64,000 nucleotides of DNA from Diphasiastrum complanatum (taxonomy: Eukaryota > Streptophyta > Lycopodiopsida > Lycopodiales > Lycopodiaceae): assembly GCA_029204225.1 (NCBI GenBank), contig CM055096.1:61362957-61426956 (forward strand), given 5' to 3'. This document shows positions 12,156 to 24,100 of the stretch, one piece after another. Under the pieces are notes generated by a model. The model was not told the origin of the DNA, did not search any database, and saw only the letters and a program-made list of their open reading frames with translations. How positions within the stretch are numbered: the first letter of the stretch is position 1; each line of letters begins with the position of its first letter. The position numbers and the translations under genes were made by a program.

Positions 12156-15100
12156 ACCCCCGCCCACACACTCACATACCCCACTATGCACTTATACTAG
12201 TATGTGCTCCCAACCAAAAAGATACTGTACACTTGTAGATCATGACTACGCTTTTGGTCTTACATATCCATAGAGAAGGAATCTTCAAGCAAGGAATATC
12301 ACACTTTTCTAATACTTTATGATGCTTTATAGTTGCTCTATATGAGACTTGTACTATTAGGTGTAGTACTGATTAGATAGCATGCGTTGCACATAGATGA
12401 TTTAAATTGATCTCTTATTTGGGCTTATTTTACATTTTTTTAAAGGTGTTGTGCTCCCACATGAGGCTATCATGGTAACTATGGTTTTCTTAGTTTTATG
12501 TATCATAACGGGGGGCCACACGATGGCCTTCATGGACTTGCAGAATGATGCACATTCTCGCGCCATGACCTCTAACACCCAAATCTTCCACCATCACAAT
12601 CTTTTTTAGTTGCTCAGCTCATGATATGTCATGACGGCTATCATTTAGTCGGACTGGTGGTTTCTTTCAAATATTTACTTCATGGGAACTCTTGTTATGA
12701 GCTCTCTTATAGCTCTTTATTCAATTAATCATCTTGGTATTTTCCATTCTAAATTTACTATTAGATGTTGTAGATTTTCCTTAGACATGTTTGATGCTCC
12801 CTAAATTGGACCATACGTAGAATGTACTCTTTGTCCTATGTACCTTTGGTACCTCATAGACATTAGTAAAGCTCGCTCTCTCTCTCTCTCTCTCTCTCTC
12901 ATGCCAATGGCTGCCAACTGATCGCTGCTGCCAATGGAAGTCAACCAGCTGTTTATGGAATCAGCCAACCATTGCTTTATTCTGAAGCAGATCGCTGGAC
13001 TAGCCTTTGCTGGTTGGTGGGCAATCGCTGGGCAAAAATTCCATCGCTGCCAAGATTTAGCTCGCTACCGTTTTATGAATTAGCTTGCTGATCACGGGCT
13101 GGCTTCTCTCTCTCTTTGAACAGGAGTTCAGGGAGCGGATAATTTTTTTCTGAGAATAATACTCCACGGGGCAGCAGCAAGCGCATCCTCCAGCCAATGA
13201 TCACAACTGCAGCGACACAAGGCTCTGCAAAGAACGGATTAAAGAGGATTTTGCTAATGAGTATCCTGCATTTTGGCGATTGATGCCCATTGGAAATGCT
13301 TGCCAAATGACATCTGTGGCGATGTCAGCTTCTAGGAGCTACGTTCACTGGCTTATGAAAGTGCAAAACATGGATCTTCAATCAGTGATGTGATGGGCTG
13401 GCTATCTTCAGATTGCACAATTTTGATGCCATGTAAGAGCTTTGTGAGCATCTATCTGCACGAGTGAATCGAAATTATATGTAAGACGATTTTCAGCCGT
13501 GGCATCTGGGAGTAACTGCAGCAGCAGTGGTGGTTGTTTCAGTGTCCAGACAGCTACTTCTAAAGATCTGGCCAGCTTTTTCTAGGTCCAGCCAAGCAGC
13601 AAATGAGCAGGTTCTGAAATCTTCTGAATTACGTAGTTATCTCTGTTTTACCTGGCATTAGTGAGGAGCTTCTTTTTCGTGGAGATTTGCTTTCATTATT
13701 TGGTATAGACTAGAAAGGAGATTTGCTTTCATTATTTGGTATAGACTAGAAAGGAGTCCTTCTGACCGGAATTATCTTTGGAGCTTTGCATTTGATTGGT
13801 GTTAGAAACAATGCCTTGGTCTCTCTCTCTTTGCAATCACAGTTCATTGCCATGGCTCCACGTAAGTGCGGAGGCAGTACTTTCTCGTAGTTATGGACTC
13901 GGCTCATTACATTCGCCACGTCCATTTACATTTACTTTACTCTAAGCATAAGCAGGCCTTGGCTCTTTTTTATTCATTATTGACACTTAGACTATATGGT
14001 TGGCCTTGGGCCTTATTATTCATTATTTAAACATTTGGACATATTACTGGAGAGTGGGGCCTTCTGGAGGGCGCACTATTATCCCTCCCAGTTGGGCCCT
14101 AACCAGTGGAAGCTTTCTTTTAGGGCTTCCTCTATGTTACAAGTAGGGAATCTGTGTCATTTGTTACTCAGCTGATGATATTGATCTCTCTCTTTAGTCT
14201 CCTTAATCTCTCTCTTTCCTACTGTCTAGGGTTAAGTCTTGCTTATGTGATGCTTTCATAGCTTAGCTCTAGATCAATTGTGGCTTCGTAACTTGGTATC
14301 AAAGCACTTTTCTGTGCACCACTTTTTCAGATTTAGTAGAGGCTGTCTAGCGCCCTACTAACCCATCACTTTCGTCGATTTTTTCATCAGATTTCCATCG
14401 TTTTTTCAGATTTAGTAGAGGCTGTCCAGCGCCCTACCAACCCATCACTTTCGTCGATTTTCATTAAATTTCTATCATTTTTCCAGATTTGGTAGAGGCT
14501 GGCCAGCGCCCGACTACCTTGTCACTTTCGTCGATTTTCTCCACCGATTTGCTGCCCATTTCGTGGATTAATTGGAGGCTGTCCAACGCCCTACTTCATC
14601 ACCATTTTCAACGGTTTTCTTCATTTTTCTTTTTAGGTTATGTGCGGATTTTGGTAGCTGCTGCCCAGCGCCCTACTACCTTGCCATCTTCGACGGATTT
14701 CTCCACCGATGTCATCTTATACAAGAAATTCTTGGAGCCATTTCATCCAATAAGGGCAAGCACCCCCGAATAAGTACAATCTGCAAAGTCCAAGGAGCAA
14801 CATCAAGAGACCAACTTAGTCTAATATTAGAAAACCGCCAAGGCCCTCATATAGACTATTTATGAGAGAAAACAATAGAACCCAAGCTATCCAAAGGGAC
14901 TATGATTACCGAGAAATAATAGTAACAAAGGTCTCAAACAATATAACCTAGGGAAACCATACCAAATGAGATATCATAGAAAAAAACCACCATGCCATAC
15001 GATTCATCCCAAGCATACGGTAAGGACCATGGAAGTCTAGTACTAGCAAAAAGAGCATGAGTGAATACATCCCAAGCTAGTCGCCTAGACTAAGAATGTT

Positions 15101-18100
15101 GTAAAGCAACAACAAAGAGCTTAGAAAATATGTCCCATGAAAACCATTCCTAACAACCATGCTGACCATGTGCTCATTGCACCCAACCGACGACCTTGTT
15201 GAAACATCATAGAACGAGGAGCCATAGTGTCATGCCCATAAAATGATTGACCTCGTCCCCTAAGGAGGTCAAAAGGCCTAACTCAACCCGTGTTGGATCT
15301 CTCAGAGTATTAAATCATAATTAATGGTTTGGAGGCCTTAAACCCATGATGGTGGATTTATATCGGTCAGTGGAAAATGTGGCCCCAGTTAGGTTGCTGA
15401 TTTGTCCTAGTGATTGGTCCTAGATTACACCTTATTGGAGTGGAGCCTTGGAGGGTATAAGTAATATTCATAGGCCTCTCTAGTAGGAGAGCTTGATACA
15501 TGCTGCGAGGTTGATATCTCTCCTACATTGTAGGTCATGCTCATGAAATGATTGAACTTGGATCTATGTCCCGTAAGGAGGTCAAAAGGTTTAATCAACC
15601 CATGAATTGATTGTGATTATAAGGGTTGGATCTCTCATGGTATTGAATCATAATAAATGGTTTGGAGGCTTGAAACCCATGATGGTGGATTTGTATGGAA
15701 CTAGTAGTGACTTATCAGTCAGTGACGGATGTGGCCCAATTAGGCTACTGATGTGTCCTAGTGAGGTGTCCCGGATTAGTTCAAGTTGGGGTGGAGCCTT
15801 GGAGGGTATAAGTATACCCATAGGCCTCTCGAGGAAGGAGCTTGATTTTTGAGTGGTAGCTATATGCTACTAGATTGATATCTCTCCTACATTGTGAGTT
15901 AATGCTAGTGATCCATATCTTGGGGGCGATAGATCTGTTGGATCTAGATTTGGTTGGTTAGATTTGATCCATCATGCGTTTTCTTTGTGCTCATTGGATT
16001 TAGCATCATAGTTGTGATCTTGAAGGTCTTTAAATATAGAATCCAAGATCATAGTTGCAGCGAATCGCGATTCGCTGCAGCGAATCGTGGACAGAATCGT
16101 TAAAAAAAAAAACCAGAAACCCGAATTTCAGCCTCCTCGCACACAGAACCGCGCCAGCAGTGGAGGAGGCAAATTTTTTTTCTGAGAGCTGTGGGCGTCC
16201 AATCTTCGCAAGTGAATACTTGGTAGGCATCTACTCGACGATACGGAGTTGGTGTGCACGATGCAGCGAATCGTGGACAGAATCGTTAAAAAAAAAAAAC
16301 CAGAAACCCGAATTTCGGCCTCCTCCTCGCGCACAGAACCGCGCCAGCAGTGGAGGAGGCAAAAAAATTTTCTGAGAGCTGTGGGCGTCCAATCTTCGCA
16401 AGTGAATACTTGGCAGGCATCTACTCGACGATACGGAGTTGGTGTGCACGGTGTCGGGTGGGTCTGAGCTTCGTGAAGAGCGAAACGACCAATTTTCGAT
16501 ATTTGGTAAGTGTAGGCTTGATTTTTTGCAATTGTTGACATTGAGCTGTAGGCAACCAAATCGAGCGTAGTTTGGCTCTAGACCACCTTTCTTCACGCCC
16601 ACAGTGATTCCTACAACATCAGTTTCAGCCGTTACGACACGCCTAGCGAGATTTGAACACCACATTCCAAATGCTTGTGTATTTTGGCCATTTTCACAGA
16701 ATGGCTTGTTGGAAACCGAGTGAGGTGATGTCTGAGCCTAGAATGCATTTCCACATGCTTGAACAGACTCCTATGACCTCCGTTCCGCCCGTATCACAAA
16801 TTTCAATTTTCATGGCCTGATTCCATACTTTTTGGGGTTTAGGAGTGGACCATCGTGCAAACATCTGCTAGGGGCGCGATTTAGGCCCACACTGCACTCC
16901 TTTATGCCTGCACGGACTCCGACGCTAATGTCAGTCGCCTGTTATCCCTCATACAGAAATTATTCTATCCCACACCCTAATCTCATGTTCTTCTTTGGCA
17001 CTTGATATAATGTGTGAACTAGAATCGTTCTGATGTATGCTCTGGTATTTTGAGCTCTATTTGAGCTCGGTAATGTTGTTCAATGCAATGTATTTTTTTT
17101 TTCTACTGAACGTTTGCCTGATTATTTGTTGTTTGCAGGTTTAGGGTCTTGTTGATACGATGCCAGTGCGGGACCGAGGCCTTTGGGCCGAGGTTGAGCT
17201 TACCGACGGGGATGTGGGCACACACCATGGCTCAGGCACCCGCAGATGGAGATGCTTGCATTGCGGTGGTCACTTCACGGGATCACTCACCAGGGTTAGG
17301 GCTCATTTGCTACGGGTCAGAGGGCCAGATGGGCGGACATTGGGCATATCTGATTGCCCCAGGATTTCTGATGAGGATCTACAGAGGTTGTCTACCATGT
17401 ACGGGCCCGATACTGCATCACAGGGTTCTAGACAGGGACAGGCAGCAGGAGCAGCTACAGGCAGGCATGCAGGAGGGCTCACAGGCAGACAAGCAGGGCC
17501 TACCATGGATATTGGGCCCAGTACATCACGGGCAGGGCATGGTATAGCTGCAGGGCGTAGTACATCATGGGTTGGGCATGGTACAGGTGCAGGGCCCAAT
17601 ACATCATGGGCAAAGCATGGTACAGCTGCAGGGCCCAGTACAGCACGGGCAGAGCATGGTTCAGGTGCGGGGCCTAGTACAGCACCTTTAGTTCCATCCG
17701 CAGCAGCAGCAGGACCATCAGATGAGCATGTTGATTCAGCAGCAGCGGGTGCTTCTCAACCCTCCTCGGCAGCAGATGCACCACATGCTTCGGCAGATGT
17801 TGCCAGAGAGAGTGACACACCCACGGATTAGCCATCCGTTGGGCATGCTAGACCACGAGCACCATATACACAGCAGAGAGGGGTTGGGCCCAGGCAGCAG
17901 ACCCTTGATCGATGCGGCTGGTAGAGAGAGCAGCAGGCCCGTTGCACTCGACTGTGTGGCCAATTCTTTTACGAGTGCGGCATTGCCTTTGCTGTTGCTG
18001 ACACTTGGGTGTTCAGGGAGTTCTGTGCACAGATGGCGGCCATGGATGCTACATGGACACCTCTCAGGCGAGAGGCACTACGAGGCAGGTTGCTTCGTTA

Positions 18101-21100
18101 GGAGGAGGAGACCATCACGCGGGAGTTGAGTTCCATTCGCTCAGCTTGGCAGCAGTAAGTAACTTGTCTTTGTAATCTCTTTGCATGTGTTTAGGATTTA
18201 CTGGTGCCGCAATTTTTGCATGTAGCTAATGGGTGTTTTGCGGCAGGTATGGATGCACGATATTGAGTGATGGATGGGCCGACATTCGTCGGCGATTCGT
18301 CATCAATGTCTTGGTTTCTTGCCCGCTTGGCATAGTATTCCTACGTGGCGTGGATGCCACTCGAGGTGGTGACGCCAGTACAGCCAATTTCATATGGGAG
18401 GTCATTAGAGATGTTATTGCTAACATCGGAGTTGAGAACGTGGTTCAGGTTGTCACCGACAACGCCTCGAACTGCAAGCAGATGGGCGAGATTATGATGA
18501 GGGAGCACCCCAGCATTGTGTGGACACCCTATGCTGCACATTGCATAGACTTGCTCATCCATGACCTGTGTGCGCTTCCATGGATCAGAGAGGTATAGTT
18601 TGTTCTATTTGCTATGCTTTCTTCCTTCGATGCTGCTAACCACATCTCAACTACTGTCTAAACTTTTTTACTGGGTGTTTGTGTTGCAGATCACTTCTAC
18701 GGCCATGCGCCTGGTCACTTTTGTCACCAGGAAGAGGCGTGTGTTGGCCTTGTTCCGCACCTTCTCCACCCTAAACCTGAAGAAGCCCGCACCCACGTGC
18801 TTTGCGTTTTACTTCTTGGTGCTAGAGCGATTGGTGGTGGTGAAGGACGCATTGCGGCGAATGGTTTCCAGCGTGGCCTTCTGGGACTTTACAGACCTCC
18901 CCCATTCGGCATTTTTCCAGTCCACTGTGTACGGCGACGAGTTCTGGAGAGCTGCTGAGGAGATTAGTGGGATCCTACTACCCATTTACAGAGTGCTGCG
19001 TCTGGTAGACCGTGAGGGGTGCACCCGGTCTCATTTACGAGTTCATGGAGCGCAACGGCGAGGGGATTCTGTTGTTAGCCTTGGACGAGCACAAGTATGA
19101 CTCTTCAGTGTCTAGTTTGTTGTTTCTCACTCGAGTCTGATGCGTTTCTTTTATGCAATGGTTTAGTGATTGTTGTAATTTGTCTGCTGCAGGACACTTG
19201 CTTGGTGGATTCGATAACTGCTGCTCCTCAGGCACCACCCACACAGGAGGAGATGGATGATGAGATCCATAGAGAGCTCTACAGACAGGCATAGGCTGAC
19301 GCACGGGCTTTACGGCGGCAGAGGAGGACAGAGAGGCAGAGGGAGAGGGCTGAGGAGGGAGATGACAAGGTCTCGGAGGGTGGAGAGATGCTCGGGGCAG
19401 ACTATGTGGAGGAGGAGGAGTGGGTTGAGGGAGATACAGAGGAGGACGAGGAGATGTGGGCGGAGGCACAGGGGGATGACCTGGCTGACCTGCTGGTGGA
19501 CCCTGATGCAGAGACAGAGGAGGAGCCAACCATTCCTGCATGTAGGCCTAGGGGGAGACCTAGAGGTTCTAGGAGGGGGGGGGGGCTGTGTTACGAGCTC
19601 GTAACCAGTGCCAAACCCTAGAGAACACAGATAGGTCAGATACCACAGTCAGGGTCGTGTCCAGCGTACATGACCAACAGGGCAAGACAGTGTGAGTAGT
19701 GTGCCCCAGCACGGTCCATAGCTATGGCGGGCCTAACACAGCCTAGGGACCCTGTCAGCAGGATAGGGCCCCCAGTTGGGTCCCGACGTGCAGTCGGCCA
19801 CGTCAGTGCCACATGGCCGACACTTGGCAGTTGCATGCTACCAGTCCTCACACTGGGCTAGGAGGGGCTTACTCTATATCAGGGAGTAGGCAAGGTTGGG
19901 TGGATCAATTAGTGTTTGCCCTACTGTGGTGTTAGGATCTATTACACTGGTATCAGAGCCATCTCCATCCTAGGGAGTTTAGGACAGCAGTAGAGAAAGC
20001 TATCAGAAGATAGGAAGTGTTTCTCAGATTCTCAGAGAGGAATAGAGGAGGAAAATCGCTGTAGGATCAGCTTTCTAATCCTCCAATTTGCTGGATTTCT
20101 CAGTAGTTTGGAAGCATATCTTTTACAATAGTTTCAGCGCTGAAAAATCAGTTTCCCTCTCTGATTTTCGAGTGTAGATCACTATGATCTGAGCGGAAAT
20201 TCAAGAGGAAGGGAAGAGCAGGTCCATCGCTGTATAGTCAGCCCTCAAATCTGAGTTTCGTATGAAGTTCTGAGTAGATTAGAAGGAGTTCTGATCTGAA
20301 ATATTGTAGCAGGGCCAGCGCTGGACAGTAGGGTAGAAATCTCAGAATTTAACCCTGTTTTTCAGAAGTTTTTCAGGAGTCTGAGTTTCAGACTTGCTTG
20401 CTACAGACCAGCGACCTACAGGCTGAGAGTAAATCAGAGAATCAAGGTGATTTCAGAGCTGTAAATTGGACAAATCGGGCCAGACAGGTTGCTGACCAAC
20501 CAGCGAGGGCAGGGACTTCAAAAATTCCGGATTTCTTTTTGTAAACTTCCGGTTTTTACTCGGTTTGTTGGAGCCCCACACCTCAAATCAGATCAGTCAG
20601 CTACTCAACTCAAGAACCGGGAAATTTGGCACCGTTTTGAAGCTTCAAACTGGCATTTTCCGGGACAGCAGGTCTGAAATCTTGGGGAAAAGAGCTGAAA
20701 GGGTTCCTCTTCATAATCTCTTTGGAAGTACAGTCCTCAGAAACAGCTAAGTCATCTTTCCTTTCCCTTGTACAGTTGTAAATTAGTCTTTTAGACTTTT
20801 TTCCTTCAGAAGTTAAGGTAGCTCTCTTTCAGTCTCGAAGATGACCACTCCTCAGGGACCTGATCAACCCCAGGAGAGAGGCTTCGACGAACTTGAAAAC
20901 AGAAAAGGGAAGGAACCCATGGAAGTAGAAGAACAGGAACAGTTCGCCGAAGAACTCGACGAACTGGTTACCAAGGAGCAGTTCCTCCAATTGGTAACAG
21001 AAGTGGATGAACTGAAGCTGGCATTAGCCAATTCAAGTCCAGTGTGGACGACTCGTTCGCTGAACTCAAAAACTTGATTTTGAGCTCCGCGAAAGGAAGC

Positions 21101-24100
21101 CTTCCCTCCACTTCTCAGTTATCCCCTTCTCCACTTCCATCAGTTTCGGGTGAGACTTTACGGTCTCACCCCAGTGTTTTTAAAGATTTAAAGCCTCCTA
21201 CTTTTAATGGGGAAGAGAAGGATAGAAATGCAGATATTCTACAAACCTTCCTCAGCAAATGGAAGAACATTCATGCTCTTAAACAGACCCCTGACCATTT
21301 GCAAGCAATTGAGGCCAGTCTTTCTTTAGGGCCTATGGCCTATAAGTGGTGGTTAAATCTCCAGGAGATTGGGCACACTCCCCGGTCATGGAAAGCTTTT
21401 GAAGAAGCTTTCCTAAGAGAATTTCTACCAGAGAATGAACTTGATAGAGCCTGGGAAGCCTGGGAAAGAACAGTAATGGACAAGTCCCTCATCCAATATA
21501 TCTCGCAGTATCGAGAGGCAATTTTATAGATTAAAAATATGGATGACTATCAAAAAATCAGGGGATTTGTCCGTGGCCTCAAAGATGAATATAAAGTAGA
21601 GGTCCAGAGAAACTCGCCTACTACCCTTGAGCAAGCTCTCAGATATGCTCAAATCTATGATGATTCAGTGGGTAGGAAGAGAGCGAGACAACAACCACTT
21701 TCTGAGCAGCTTCCTCAGAAAGACTTTCAATTTAAAAAGAAATTTTTAAAAAGAAAGAAAGAAGATAAATTTAAAGGTGAAGCTCCTCAGAAACGCCCTT
21801 CACTCATACAGCCCTTAAAACCAGATGATTTTGAGAAAGCCAAACAAGAACGTTTGTGCTTTGTGTGTATGGGCAAGGGACACACAGTCAGACAGTGTCC
21901 CAAGGGGCCTTTCACTAAAAAAGATAAGAAAGATAAAAAACAAGTTCATCTTGTTCAGACTGTATGTTTCCCCAGTGACTCGGCAGCTTCTGAGATCAAA
22001 GTGTATCATGAAGATCATGAACACTGTTGCCAGCTGACCTCTGCAATGCTAGCGAGACCCTTCAGCTTTGGGCCGCATGACCTAGTACGTATGCATGGGA
22101 AAGTTGGTAACCAGTCAGTAAGAGTCATGGTTGATGATGGGGCAACCCATAATTTCATCAACCACACCCTGGTTAAAAAGCTTAAACTACCAGAAGTACC
22201 TAGTCAGCATAGGTACATAGTTTCATTAGCTAAGGGTGAAGATAAAAAAATATGGGAAACTATGGTAAGTAAGTTAAATCTTGGTATTCAGGGGTACCAA
22301 GATCAAATAAACTTTCAGATAATGCACCTGGATCGAACAGACATTGTTCTCGGGAGAGATTGGCTCTACAGTTTAGGACCTTCCCTCCACAGAAACTATC
22401 AGGAGAACACCCTCAGCTTTCAGTATAAAGGCCGAGAGATCCAGTTGCATGGGGAGCATGATGTTCCCAACAGCCCTATGGTCTGCAGTTCAGAGCTCTG
22501 TCAGCTAATCGGAGACGAAGACCATCAGGTATTCTTATGTGACTTTCAGTTTATTCCTGAAGTTTCTATTTCCAGTTCTATTCAGCAGAAAATCAGTAAA
22601 TTAGAAACTTTATTGTCTAAATTTAAAGATGTTTTTCCTGAAGATTTGCCACATGGTTTACCACCTAGCAGAGAGGTAGATCATGTAATAAACCTAGTAC
22701 CAGGTACAGCACCTGTTTCTAAACCTCCGTATCGGGTCAGCCGAACAGAGGATGAAGAAATAACTAGGCAGTTAACAGACTATCTTGGGAAAGGCCAAAT
22801 TCAGACCAGTAGTTCACCATGGGCCTCACCAGTCCTATTGGTGAAAAAGAAGGAGGGGTCTATGCGTCTTTGCGTAGATTACAGAGCCCTCAATAAAGTC
22901 ACAATTAAGAATAAATACCCTATGCCTCGGGCAGACGAGTTGTTTGATCAACTCGACGGGGCTAAGTTTTTCAGTAAAATAGACCTTAGATCGGGATATC
23001 ATCAAGTCCGTATAAAATCGGAAGATGTCTCGAAAACAGCTTTTAGGACTCGTCACGGTCATTATGAGTTTAAGGTGATGCCATTTGGGCTCACAAATGC
23101 TCCAGCTACCTTTATGACCTTGATGAACAGTGTCCTCAGACCATACTTGGGTAAGTTTGTGGTCGTATTTTTAGATGACATCCTCGTCTACAGCAAAACG
23201 AGGAAGGAGCATCTAAAACACCTCAGAAAGGTGTTTCGACTGCTCAGAAAGCATAAGCTTTATGCTAAACAATCCAAGTGTGAATTCTTCGTTGAAGAAG
23301 TAGCATATTTGGGTCACATTATCTCTTCAGATGGGATTAAGATGGACCCAAATAAGGTTAAAGCCATACTCAGTTGGCTGAGACCTCAGAATATTTTGGA
23401 ACTTCAAATCTTTCTTGGTCTCGCGGGATATTACAGACGATTTGTCAAGGAATATGCTCAGATAGCAGTCCCTATGACAAATCTTCTTAAGGGGAAGGGA
23501 AAGGAGTTCATTTGGGAGTTTGCACAACAGGAGAGCTTTGATGCTCTCAAAACAGCCTTAGCTACAGCACCAGTCTTAAAAGTCGTCGACCCCAATCAGC
23601 CATTTGTGGTCGAAACAGATGCTAGCGACTTTGCAGTAGGCGCTGTGCTAACTCAGGGTGGACGACCAGTTGCGTTCGAGAGTAAAAAACTCGAGCCAGC
23701 TCAGACTAGGTACAGTGCCTATGAAAAGGAACTCTTTTCTATAGTTCATGCCCTTAAGACTTGGAGGCATTATTTGTATGGTGCCAACTTTGAGGTCCTG
23801 ACAGACCATGAGAGTCTCAGATACCTTTGCAATCAACCTGAGCTTAGAGGTCGGAAAGCTCGTTGGGCAGAGTTGATGCAAGAGTTTGACATGTCTATCA
23901 GATATAGGCGTGGAAAATTCAATACAGTAGCAGATGCCCTTAGCAGAATGCCTATGATAAACGAGCTGAGTTTTACTCAGATTCGTAATGAGTTACTCGA
24001 GTCCTTGAGAGGGAAATGCCAGCATGATGCATTCTTCTCTATTATCTGGAACTCAGTCCAGAACAGACAGTTACAGACTCCAGAACCAGTTCTCGGGGCT

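Noticed and set aside
12015-12200. His/Thr-rich small protein
   Set aside because: Pure translation of the (CT)n(CA)n microsatellite.
16030-16665. Several 100-144 codon frames on both strands
   Set aside because: They arise from the 186-bp duplication at the hAT left end and carry no recognisable motif.
17829-18101. Recoded TAG (glutamine) or an unusual genetic code
   Set aside because: The host gene and gypsy pol use ordinary stops, the transposase also ends in TAG, and the context is clearly land plant. CHG-type mutation explains the pattern more simply.
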